A DNA stretch of 14,688 bases from positions 1-14,688 of the forward strand of contig JACCYP010000240.1 of the NCBI GenBank assembly GCA_013696425.1, given 5' to 3'. Source of the stretch: Thermoleophilaceae bacterium (GTDB lineage Bacteria > Actinomycetota > Thermoleophilia > Solirubrobacterales > Thermoleophilaceae). The notes below the pieces were generated by a model. That model was not told where the DNA came from. It saw only the letters and a list, made by a program, of their open reading frames with translations, and did no database searches. Below are positions 1-7,917 of the stretch, piece by piece. Position numbers and translations under genes: made by a program. How positions within the stretch are numbered: the first letter of the stretch is position 1; every line of letters starts with the position of its first letter.

Positions 1-132
1 CCGCCCGTCTGCGTCGTGGTGGACGACGTGGTCACCACGGGCGCCACGCTCGGTGCATGCGCGGCGGCTCTGCGGGCGGGAGGAGCGCGGCGTGTGAGCG
101 CGGTCGCGTTCGCGCGCGTGCCAGGACGTTGA
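1..132 (+). CDS. comF: ComF family phosphoribosyltransferase, 3' end only
   Basis: The window opens inside this gene in frame 1; 43 codons remain, ending at TGA 130-132. The visible tail carries the type I phosphoribosyltransferase PRPP loop VVVDDVVTTGATL at about residues 6-18 of the fragment, with the two adjacent aspartates and the TTGAT turn that hold the pyrophosphate and ribose-phosphate. ComF proteins are linked to DNA uptake in naturally competent bacteria, but the fold alone does not prove that role here. The choice of ComF over another phosphoribosyltransferase comes partly from context: comF directly upstream of hpf and secA is a common order in Gram-positive bacteria. The N-terminal part, including any zinc-binding cysteines, lies outside the window, so the exact family member cannot be confirmed. 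Confidence 0.75.
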   Translation, partial: PPVCVVVDDVVTTGATLGACAAALRAGGARRVSAVAFARVPGR

Positions 133-157
133 ACCCGGCCGCCCATCGGCGTAGCCT
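129..157 (+). promoter_or_regulatory. candidate sigma70-type promoter for hpf
   Basis: A -35-like TTGAAC at 129-134, overlapping the comF stop, is separated by exactly 17 bp from a -10-like TAGCCT at 152-157. Transcription would begin near 164, leaving a short leader before the hpf ATG at 189. The -10 lies in a small inverted repeat (CGTAG at 150-154, CTACG at 159-163). Matches to consensus are partial, so this is a suggestion only. Confidence 0.35.
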
Positions 158-188
158 CCTACGTCCGGCAACCTGACTGAGGAGACCC

Positions 189-524
189 ATGCGCATCCAG
201 ATCAAAGGGCGCAACGTGACCGTGGACGACGAGCTGAAGGCTCGGGTCGAGAAGCGGTTTCAAAAGGTCGCGCGGCAGGTGTCGGAGGTGGCTCCCCTGG
301 AGTTCGAGCTCACCGAGGAACGCAATCCCTCGATCTCGGAGCCGTGGATCGCCGAGGCGACGCTCTACGTGAAGGGCAAGACGCTGCGGGCGAAGGCCGC
401 GGCCGCGAACCCCGTCACGGCGATCAACCGCGTGTCCGACGAGCTTTCCCGGCAGGTCAAGCGCCATCGCGACCAGCGGCGCAAGCGCCGCGAGGCGCAC
501 AGGGCCACGCCCAAGTTGGCCTAG
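189..524 (+). CDS. hpf: short-form ribosome hibernation promoting factor (HPF/RaiA family)
   Basis: A 111-residue protein beginning MRIQIKGRNVTVDDELKARV, which matches the start of the S30AE/HPF fold: a first beta strand, then a helix marked by 'VEKRFQKV'. The second half has the family pattern of beta strands (EFELTEER, AEATLYVKGKTLRAKA) followed by a helix (PVTAINRVSDELSRQVKRHRD). HPF binds the 30S subunit near the decoding centre and silences ribosomes in stationary phase. The long form common in Actinobacteria and Firmicutes adds a C-terminal dimerisation domain of about 60 residues that makes 100S ribosomes; here the protein ends with a basic tail (QRRKRREAHRATPKLA) and lacks that domain. 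The ATG has a good Shine-Dalgarno, GAGGAG, ending about 5 bases upstream. Its place after comF and just upstream of the secA region is typical. Confidence 0.9.
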   Translation: MRIQIKGRNVTVDDELKARVEKRFQKVARQVSEVAPLEFELTEERNPSISEPWIAEATLYVKGKTLRAKAAAANPVTAINRVSDELSRQVKRHRDQRRKRREAHRATPKLA

Positions 525-540
525 CGACGCCCGGCGTCGT
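525..540 (+). terminator. GC hairpin directly after hpf stop
   Basis: CGACGC (525-530) and GCGTCG (534-539) form a perfect 6-bp stem with a CCG loop, starting at the base after the hpf TAG. There is no clear U-tract (next bases TCATCGGG), so this would be an actinobacterial-type hairpin terminator without a tail, or only an mRNA 3' end. The position supports it; strength is uncertain. Confidence 0.4.
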
Positions 541-600
541 CATCGGGCCGCTTGCGTGCAGGGCACGCGGCGCGGCCTCTTCCTTGCCGGACGCCGCTAG

Positions 601-1503
601 GTGACCTTCCTCGCCAGAGCACAACGCCTCTGCGGCCCCGAGCGGGAGGACGGCGCGTCCGTCGCCTCGGTCGTCCGCGCGGTGGCCGGGATCCAGGCGC
701 AGGATCCCGGCGCTGCTGCGCTCGGCGCGCGCGCGCGGCTTGCCGGCTGCACGAGCGCCGACGTGGATGCCGCCCTCGCCGGCCGCTCGGTCGTGCGCAC
801 CTGGGTCATGCGCGGCACGCTGCACCTCGTTCCCGCCGAGGACGTGCGCTGGATGGTGGCCTTGCTCGGACGGCCTCCGGCGCTTCCCGATGGGGCTCTG
901 GCCGCTGCGCGCTCGGCTCTCGCCGGGCGTTCGCTCACACGCAAACAGCTTGCAATGGAGGTGCGTGGGGCCGGGGTGTCACTTCCGGACCATCCCCAGA
1001 CGCCCATCCGGCTCGTGGCCTCCATAGCCCGCTCCGGCGTGCTCTGCGAAGCGGAGCCGGACGGCGCCGAACCCCGCTACGCCCTGATCGACGACTGGCT
1101 CGGGCCCGAGCCGTCGTTCCGCTTCGACCGCGACGCCGCGCTGCGCGAGCTCGCCCTTCGCCACGCGCGAGCCTTCCCGGGCGCGGGCCCCGAGGACCTC
1201 GCGCGCTGGTCGGGCCTCGGCCTGCGCGACGCCCGCCGCGCCCACGCCGACCCTCGTTCGTCACTTGATCCGCCCATGACCGGATCAACTGACGAACGAC
1301 TCGAGTTCACCCGCCTGCTGCCCGCCTACGACGGCATCTACCTCGGCCTGCGCGACCGCAGCGAACTGCTCGCACCGGAGCACGAGCGCATCGTGTTTCC
1401 GGGCGGCGGGGTGCTGCGCCCGACGGTGATCGTGGACGGGCGCGTGGCGGGGACGTGGCGCCAGGTGCGCGGGGAGCCCGCGATCACCTGGTTCGACGAG
1501 TAG
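601..1503 (+). CDS. winged helix DNA-binding domain protein (HTH_42 / AlkZ-YcaQ-like superfamily)
   Basis: A 300-residue protein starting at GTG 601, directly after an in-frame TAG at 598-600; no good ribosome binding site is visible. The family landmarks are present in order: 'IQAQDP' near residue 32, 'RTWVMRGTLHLVPAEDVRWM' near residues 65-85, 'LARWSGL' near 200, 'RLLPAYDGIYLGLRDR' near 238, and the C-terminal GGGVLRPTVIVDGRVAGTW. Members with studied function (AlkX/AlkZ, YcaQ) are DNA glycosylases for bulky or crosslinked bases, but most actinobacterial members are uncharacterised; I assign only the fold. At 300 residues it is shorter than I would expect for the family. The shortening lies between 'ARWSGL' and 'RLLPAYDG', where a palindromic insert is found (see 1254-1299). 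It converges on the next gene, and the two stop codons abut. Confidence 0.8.
   Translation: MTFLARAQRLCGPEREDGASVASVVRAVAGIQAQDPGAAALGARARLAGCTSADVDAALAGRSVVRTWVMRGTLHLVPAEDVRWMVALLGRPPALPDGALAAARSALAGRSLTRKQLAMEVRGAGVSLPDHPQTPIRLVASIARSGVLCEAEPDGAEPRYALIDDWLGPEPSFRFDRDAALRELALRHARAFPGAGPEDLARWSGLGLRDARRAHADPRSSLDPPMTGSTDERLEFTRLLPAYDGIYLGLRDRSELLAPEHERIVFPGGGVLRPTVIVDGRVAGTWRQVRGEPAITWFDE
1254..1299. repeat. near-perfect 19-bp-arm inverted repeat inside the winged-helix gene
   Basis: The left arm 1254-1272 and right arm 1281-1299 are reverse complements at 18 of 19 positions; the only mismatch is C1264 against C1289. The loop is the 8 bases CCCATGAC at 1273-1280. It is read through in frame as RSSLDPPMTGSTDER. 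The 44 bases at 1255-1298 hold 25 G/C (57%), well below the surrounding gene, and use codons rare nearby (TCA, CTT, ACT, GAA, GGA). This looks like a palindromic element inserted in frame, or an unusually strong mRNA hairpin, rather than ordinary coding sequence. Whether copies exist elsewhere cannot be seen here. Confidence 0.75.
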
Positions 1504-1510
1504 CTACTCG
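1497..1510. terminator. 14-bp palindrome spanning two abutting stop codons
   Basis: CGAGTAGCTACTCG is a perfect palindrome. It holds the TAG stop of the plus-strand winged-helix gene (1501-1503) and, read on the other strand, the TAG stop of the minus-strand gene (1504-1506). As RNA it would give a 5-bp stem with an AGCT loop in either direction, so it may act as a weak shared terminator. No U-tract follows on either strand. Confidence 0.3.
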
Positions 1511-1773
1511 ATCGCTTCGCCCTTGGGGCGGCCGAGCTGTGAGAGGTCCTCGTGGGCCTTCACCACGGCCTGCTTGACAGGGTCGATCTCCGGACGGTCG
1601 TGGACGAGGTCCCAGGTGCGCTCGGCGATCTTCTTCGCGTTCTCCGGGGTGGCCTCGGCCACCATCACCTTGACCAGCCGCAGCTCGAGCTCCTGGATCT
1701 GCTCCGCGGGGTCGCCTGGGGGCAGCTTCGGCAGGGGCTCGTCGGTGGATTCCTTCCACAGCGCGGTGGCCAT
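1504..1773 (-). CDS. hypothetical 89-aa charged, probably helical protein
   Basis: I do not recognise this family. The minus-strand frame from ATG 1773 to TAG 1504 encodes 89 residues starting MATALWKESTDEPLPKLPPG. It is acidic and charged, has no cysteine, no membrane segment and no signal peptide. Two segments look like amphipathic helices: 'AEQIQELELRLVKVMVAEA' and 'ENAKKIAERTWDLVHD', joined by 'EIDPVKQAVVKAHEDLSQL'. Codon third positions are almost all G or C, which supports real coding over the other frames here. An upstream in-frame ATG at 1806 would add 11 residues, but those codons (CTT, AGA, TTA, GTA) are atypical for this genome, so I prefer 1773. Neither start has a clear ribosome binding site. 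It converges on the winged-helix gene and diverges from secA. Confidence 0.65.
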   Translation of the reverse strand: MATALWKESTDEPLPKLPPGDPAEQIQELELRLVKVMVAEATPENAKKIAERTWDLVHDRPEIDPVKQAVVKAHEDLSQLGRPKGEAIE

Positions 1774-1827
1774 TACTAAGCGGTTTCTAAGGACGGTTGG
1801 ATCCATGAAAGCGGGAGGGTAGTCCGT

Positions 1828-1836
1828 TGCTAGGCT
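1828..1836 (+). promoter_or_regulatory. candidate extended -10 promoter for the secA transcript
   Basis: TGCTAGGCT at 1828-1836 fits an extended -10 (TGnTAnnnT). The seven bases that follow end just before ATG 1844, so the A of that ATG could be the first transcribed base, giving a leaderless mRNA. No good -35 lies at 17 bp. A second option is TTGGAT at 1797-1802 with TAGTCC at 1820-1825 (17-bp spacer). Both are weak matches. Confidence 0.3.
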
Positions 1837-1843
1837 GGCTCAC

Positions 1844-1876
1844 ATGTCTCCGATGCCGGTCACCGCGAAGCGGTAG
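1844..1876 (+). CDS. possible 10-codon leader ORF upstream of secA
   Basis: ATG 1844 opens a tiny frame encoding [10 protein letters not shown], ending at TAG 1874-1876, two bases before the secA GTG at 1879. It is in a different frame from secA. Its second half holds a 5-bp hairpin (ACCGC 1862-1866, loop GAA, GCGGT 1870-1874) that would cover the place where a secA ribosome binding site should be. secA has no visible Shine-Dalgarno, so re-initiation after this leader would explain how it is translated. This is inference from position; ten codons could also occur by chance. It is much too short to be a SecM-type secretion sensor. Confidence 0.3.
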   Translation: MSPMPVTAKR

Positions 1877-1878
1877 CA

Positions 1879-4725
<2,847 letters not shown>

Positions 4726-4732
4726 GGGCGTC

Positions 4733-5804
4733 GTGAGCGACGCGCCCCTCCGCGACCAGCTGAAGCTGCTCGCGGACTACCTTTGACCCGGGTTCACTCG
4801 CCGCGCGCGTAGACGCGCTCGAAGCGCAGATGGGGGAGCCCGGCTTCTGGGATGACCCCGACAAGGCGCAGAAGATCTCCGCCGAGCAGGCTGCGCTCGC
4901 GCGCAAGCTCACCACCTACCGCGAGCTCGAGGCGGAGCTCGACGACCTCGAGGAGCTCGAGCAGATGGCCGAGGAGGACCCCTCCGTCGCGGTCGAGGTC
5001 GAGGAGCAGCGCACCGGCTTCGAGACGAGGCTCGCCGAGCTCGAGGAGGCGCGGCTGTTCGCGGGCCGCTACGACGACGGCGACGCCGTGGTGACGGTGA
5101 ACGCCGGCGCCGGCGGCACCGACTCCCAGGACTGGGCCGAGATGCTCGTGCGGATGGAGATGCGCTGGGCGGACTCGCGCGGGATGAAGACCGAGATGGT
5201 CGAGGCCAGTGAGGGGGAGGAGGCGGGCCTGAAGTCCGCCAGCTTCATCGCCCGCGGCGAGAACGCCTACGGGCTTTTCTCGGCCGAGAAGGGCGTGCAC
5301 CGGCTGGTGCGGATCTCGCCGTTCGACGCCTCCGCGCGGCGCCACACGGCGTTCGCCGGCATCGAGGTCGCGCCGCTCGTGGACGCCGCCGTGGACGTCG
5401 AGATCGACGACGACGAGCTGCAGATCGACACCTACCGCGCCTCCGGGGCGGGCGGCCAGCACGTGAACAAGACCGACTCCGCCGTGCGCATCACCCACCG
5501 TCCGAGCGGCATCGTCGTGCAGTGCCAGAACGAGCGCTCGCAGAGCTCGAACAAGGCCACGGCGATGGCCATGCTCAAGTCGAAGCTGCTCGAGCGCCAG
5601 GAGCAGGAGCGCCAGGAGGAGATCGCAAAGGAGAAGGGCGAGAGCCAGTCGGCGGAATGGGGCTCCCAGATCCGCTCCTACGTGCTGCACCCTTACACGA
5701 TGGTCAAGGACCACCGCACGAACCACGAGATGGGAGATGCCCAGCGAGTGCTCGACGGGGACCTGGACGGATTCATCAGGGCGGAATTGCTCCGCCGGGT
5801 ATAG
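4733..5804 (+). CDS. prfB: peptide chain release factor 2, made by programmed +1 frameshift
   Basis: RF2 ends translation at UGA and UAA. Reading starts at GTG 4733 (after GAGGG at 4724-4728) and gives [17 protein letters not shown] up to CTT 4781-4783, where the next codon is TGA 4784-4786. Shifting +1 at CTT-T resumes at GAC 4785 with [20 protein letters not shown] and continues to TAG 5802-5804, for 356 residues in all, close to the usual RF2 length. The UGA-recognition tripeptide SPF is in 'VRISPFDAS', and the peptidyl-hydrolysis motif GGQ is in '[19 protein letters not shown]'. Ordinary ORF callers would start at ATG 4830 and lose about 33 residues. The gene follows secA by 7 bases. Its 3' end overlaps the only start codon available to the next antitoxin frame. 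Confidence 0.96.
4775..4787 (+). promoter_or_regulatory. RF2 autoregulatory +1 frameshift site (CTT TGA C)
   Basis: CTT at 4781-4783 is followed by in-frame TGA and then C, the classic slippery site and poor-terminator context of prfB. When RF2 is scarce, UGA is decoded slowly and the ribosome slips +1, so RF2 controls its own synthesis. In Escherichia coli an AGGGGG internal Shine-Dalgarno lies three bases before CTT. Here the equivalent six bases (4772-4777) are GCGGAC, only a weak match. Confidence 0.92.
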
Positions 5805-6027
5805 GGCCGCGAGCCCGACGAGCCACGAGCGGCTGAGCATCATCGCGCGCGAGCGTGGCGTTTCCGTCGCGACCGTCGTGCGCGAGGCGATCGATCGCGG
5901 TCTGTCGGAGTCGGGTAGCCAGCGCAGGGCCGCCGGACGGCGGATCCTCGACGCGCCGGACATCGACGTGCCCGACGTCGAGGAGCTGAAGGACGAGCTC
6001 GACGCCCTGCGCGCCCGGCGCGCGTGA
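5737..6027 (+). CDS. RHH/CopG-type antitoxin of a VapBC pair, N-terminus uncertain or lost
   Basis: Residues encoded from about 5815 on ([31 protein letters not shown]) match helix A, turn and helix B of ribbon-helix-helix antitoxins. They are followed by a linker ([25 protein letters not shown]) of the kind that wraps a VapC toxin. What normally comes first, a Met and the DNA-contacting beta strand, is absent. Between the prfB stop and the helix there is no ATG, GTG or TTG in this frame. The only start is ATG 5737, inside prfB, which would add about 26 unrelated residues ([17 protein letters not shown]...). So either it is translated from within prfB as an odd fusion, or it is a 5'-truncated remnant still able to bind its toxin but not DNA. 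Its TGA overlaps the toxin start by four bases (GTGA). Confidence 0.6.
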   Translation: MPSECSTGTWTDSSGRNCSAGYRAASPTSHERLSIIARERGVSVATVVREAIDRGLSESGSQRRAAGRRILDAPDIDVPDVEELKDELDALRARRA

Positions 6028-6434
6028 TCGTCCTCGACACCACCGTGTTGATGTACGCGAAGGGAGGCACGCATCCTCTGCGCGACCCGTGCCGTGAGAT
6101 CGTCGCTGCGGTTGGCGACGGCCGTATCGAGGCGACGACCACCCCGGAGGTCATCCAGGAGTTCGCTCACGTCTGGACGCGCCGGCGGAACCGCGCCGAG
6201 GCGGCCACCCTCGGGATGAGCTACGGCCAGCTGCTGTCTCCGCTGCTCCCGGTGACCGGCGAGACCCTCGCTCAGGGGCTCACGCTCTTCGGCGAGGCCG
6301 AGCGCCTTGACGCCTTCGACTGCGTGCTGGCGGCCACGGCCATCGCGTCGGCGGCCACCGCGCTCGTCTCGGCGGATCGTGCCTTCGCCGACGTGGCGGG
6401 AATCGAGCACTTGCTGCCAGACGAAGTGCTATAA
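6024..6434 (+). CDS. vapC: VapC-type PIN-domain toxin ribonuclease
   Basis: A 136-residue protein from GTG 6024. PIN toxins cleave RNA, often initiator tRNA or 23S rRNA, using a cluster of acidic residues with Mg or Mn. The expected acids are all visible: D5 in [12 protein letters not shown]42 and E46 in PEVIQEFAH, D96/D99 in ERLDAFDCVLAA, and D118 in 'VSADRAFADV'. Length is normal for the family and no disruption is seen, so the toxin looks active. It overlaps the preceding antitoxin frame by GTGA, the usual tight coupling in these modules. Its TAA stop lies within the palindrome at 6426-6441. An intact toxin beside an antitoxin with no clear start is unusual; the target RNA cannot be told from sequence. 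Confidence 0.88.
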   Translation: MIVLDTTVLMYAKGGTHPLRDPCREIVAAVGDGRIEATTTPEVIQEFAHVWTRRRNRAEAATLGMSYGQLLSPLLPVTGETLAQGLTLFGEAERLDAFDCVLAATAIASAATALVSADRAFADVAGIEHLLPDEVL

Positions 6435-6441
6435 GTAGCAC
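6426..6441. promoter_or_regulatory. palindrome GTGCTA-TAAG-TAGCAC, candidate operator/promoter of the second TA pair
   Basis: Two perfect 6-bp arms (6426-6431 and 6436-6441) flank TAAG. The repeat includes the stop codon of the first toxin and ends at the base before the apparent first codon of the Phd antitoxin. A TATAAG -10-like hexamer (6430-6435) is embedded. Phd/YefM antitoxins repress their own promoters by binding such palindromes, so this is a natural operator. A hairpin terminator is less likely because no U-tract follows. Confidence 0.5.
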
Positions 6442-6717
6442 ATACGCGCGATTGGGATCAGAGAGCTTCGCCAGCACGCAAGCCGGTACCTGCGCGAGGT
6501 CGAGCGCGGAGCGACGATCGAGGTCACCGACCGCGGCCGCCCAGTGGCGCGGCTCGTGCCGATCCAGCGCCGGAGTGTGATGGAGGATCTGATCGCCTCC
6601 GGCCGCGTTACCCCGGCGAAGGGCGACCTCTTGGACCTCGGGCCGCCCCTCGAGCCGGTCGAAGGGCAACCGTTGCCCAGCGAAGCACTCGCCCGCATGC
6701 GGGCCGATGAGCGCTGA
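6442..6717 (+). CDS. Phd/YefM (prevent-host-death) family antitoxin with no canonical start codon
   Basis: The frame encodes IRAIGIRELRQHASRYLREV, then 'GATIEVTDRGRPVARLVPI', the typical N-terminal DNA-binding half of Phd antitoxins. The toxin-wrapping tail has 'LIASGRVTPAKGDLLDLGPPL' and ends 'ALARMRADER'. The family normally begins M-R-x-[IV]-G-[IV]-R-E-L-R, so the first codon should be ATG. Here it is ATA (6442-6444), and TAG at 6436-6438 blocks any upstream start. The next in-frame start codon is GTG 6544, which would delete the whole DNA-binding half. Possible readings are an AUA start, a start-codon mutation, or a sequencing error. Codon use (ATA, AGA, CTT, GCA, TTG, CAA) is looser than in neighbours, which suggests transfer. 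The gene overlaps its toxin by 11 bases. Confidence 0.75.
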   Translation: MRAIGIRELRQHASRYLREVERGATIEVTDRGRPVARLVPIQRRSVMEDLIASGRVTPAKGDLLDLGPPLEPVEGQPLPSEALARMRADER

Positions 6718-7108
6718 CGGCGTCACGTATCTCGACTCGTCGGCCCTGGTCAGGCTGGTCGTGTCAGAGCCCGAGTCGGAAGCCCTGACGGCGTACCTGG
6801 CGAAGCGCAGAGCGCGCGCCTCGTGTGCTCTCGCGCGCGCAGAGGTCCCGCGGGCAGCACGGGTCAACAGCACCGCAGCGGTCCCGCGCGCGCTCGCGTT
6901 GCTCGAGGACATCGCTCTCGTGGGCCTCGACGACGCGCTGCTCGACCGGGCGGCAGCGCTCGGGGACCCGGTACTTCGCACCCTCGATGCAATCCACGTC
7001 GCTGCGGCAGAGAGACTGGGCGATGATCTCGGGGAACTCATCACCTACGACCGGCGGATGGCTGCCGCTGCATCGGATCTCGGCCTCACCGTGGTCGCGC
7101 CGGCATGA
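6707..7108 (+). CDS. PIN-domain toxin ribonuclease, partner of the Phd antitoxin
   Basis: A 133-residue PIN protein from ATG 6707, overlapping the Phd-like antitoxin by 11 bases. The acidic active-site set is complete: D10 in TYLDSSALVRL, E46 in ALARAEVPRAAR, D94 in RTLDAIHVAAA and D115 in ITYDRRMAAAA. Sequence is clearly different from the first toxin (for example SSALV-RLV and IHVAAAERL), so the two pairs are not simple duplicates. Its stop is shared with the nadC start (ATGA at 7105-7108), so nadC translation is probably coupled to this toxin. That is an unusual tie between a toxin and a cofactor-biosynthesis gene. No defect is visible. The RNA target is unknown. Confidence 0.88.
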   Translation: MSADGVTYLDSSALVRLVVSEPESEALTAYLAKRRARASCALARAEVPRAARVNSTAAVPRALALLEDIALVGLDDALLDRAAALGDPVLRTLDAIHVAAAERLGDDLGELITYDRRMAAAASDLGLTVVAPA

Positions 7109-7917
7109 AGGACCTCATCGATGCCGCGCTCGAGGAGGACCTCGGCGGGGGCGACCTCACCAGCGAGGCGGTGATCGATCCGAGCGCGGAGGCGCGGGGG
7201 GAGATCCACCAGAAGGCCCCCGGTGTGATCGCCGGCATGCACGTGGCAGAGGCCGCCTTCGAGGGTCTCGCTTTCGACTGGCTCTGTGGCGAGGGCGAGT
7301 GGCGGGACGGAGGCCCCGTAGCCGCCGTCGAGGGCAACGCGCGGCTGCTGATGGAGCGCGAGCGGGTGGCACTGAACTTCCTCGGCCGCCTCAGCGGCAT
7401 CGCGACGCTCACGGCGCGGTTCGTCGAGGCCGTCGAGGGCACCGGCGCGGTGATCCTCGACACGCGCAAGACCACGCCGGGCCTGCGCGCGCTCGAGAAG
7501 GAGGCCGTGCGCACCGGCGGCGGGCACTCCCACCGCGACGGCCTCTACGACGCGATCCTCGTGAAGGAGAACCACTCCGCCATCGCGGGCGGCGTGCTCC
7601 ACGCAGCGGAGCTCGCGCTCGCGCACGCGCCCAGCGGGGTGCTCGTCGAGGTCGAGGTGGCGAGCATCGAGGAGCTGGAGCTGGCGCTCGCGGCCGGGGT
7701 GCCGCGCATCCTGCTCGACAACATGGAGCCGGCCCAGCTCCTCGACGCGGTGTCGATCAACGCCGGCCGCGCGAGCCTCGAGGCCAGCGGCGGCATCACC
7801 CTCGACAATGTCCGCGACGTGGCCGCCACCGGCGTCGAATTCATCTCCATCGGCGCGCTGACACACTCCGCAACCGCGCTCGACCTCTCCCTCACTTGCA
7901 CGCCGACGAGCACCTGA
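7105..7917 (+). CDS. nadC: nicotinate-nucleotide pyrophosphorylase (quinolinate phosphoribosyltransferase)
   Basis: NadC converts quinolinate and PRPP to nicotinate mononucleotide, CO2 and pyrophosphate, in the cytoplasm, as the last committed step of de novo NAD synthesis. The 270-residue protein has the family marks in order: 'EEDLGGGDLTSEAV' near residues 10-23, 'RVALNFLGRLSGIAT' near 87-101, 'DTRKTTPGLRALEK' at 119-132, the 'GGGHSHRDGLYDAILVKENH' stretch at 138-157, 'LLDNM' at 203-207, EASGGI at 226-231 and ISIGALTHS at 247-255. The length is on the short side of normal. The ATG overlaps the upstream toxin stop. The last codons overlap the apparent start of the amidohydrolase, so the genes are probably one transcript. 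Confidence 0.97.
   Translation: MKDLIDAALEEDLGGGDLTSEAVIDPSAEARGEIHQKAPGVIAGMHVAEAAFEGLAFDWLCGEGEWRDGGPVAAVEGNARLLMERERVALNFLGRLSGIATLTARFVEAVEGTGAVILDTRKTTPGLRALEKEAVRTGGGHSHRDGLYDAILVKENHSAIAGGVLHAAELALAHAPSGVLVEVEVASIEELELALAAGVPRILLDNMEPAQLLDAVSINAGRASLEASGGITLDNVRDVAATGVEFISIGALTHSATALDLSLTCTPTST

Noticed and set aside
552..1268. Second plus-strand frame over the winged-helix gene
   Set aside because: Arg/Pro/Gly-rich shadow; the frame from 601 has all the family motifs.
1523..1822. Plus-strand frames opposite the 89-aa gene
   Set aside because: Their products are Ser/Phe/Gly-rich with no coding bias, whereas the minus-strand frame has G/C third positions.
1844..1876. SecM-like secretion monitor upstream of secA
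   Set aside because: The leader is only ten codons, cannot span the ribosome tunnel and has no signal sequence; only re-initiation or a simple leader is possible.
4830..5804. prfB as an ORF starting at ATG 4830
   Set aside because: The sequence upstream encodes the proper RF2 N-terminus in two frames joined at CTT TGA C, so the true gene starts at GTG 4733.
6426..6441. The palindrome as a terminator for the first toxin
   Set aside because: The stem is short and includes the stop codon, with no following U-run; an operator is the better reading.
6825..7895. Long plus-strand extension upstream of the amidohydrolase in the same frame
   Set aside because: This part runs over vapC and nadC in another frame and gives Arg/Gly-rich sequence without domains; the real protein begins near 7896.
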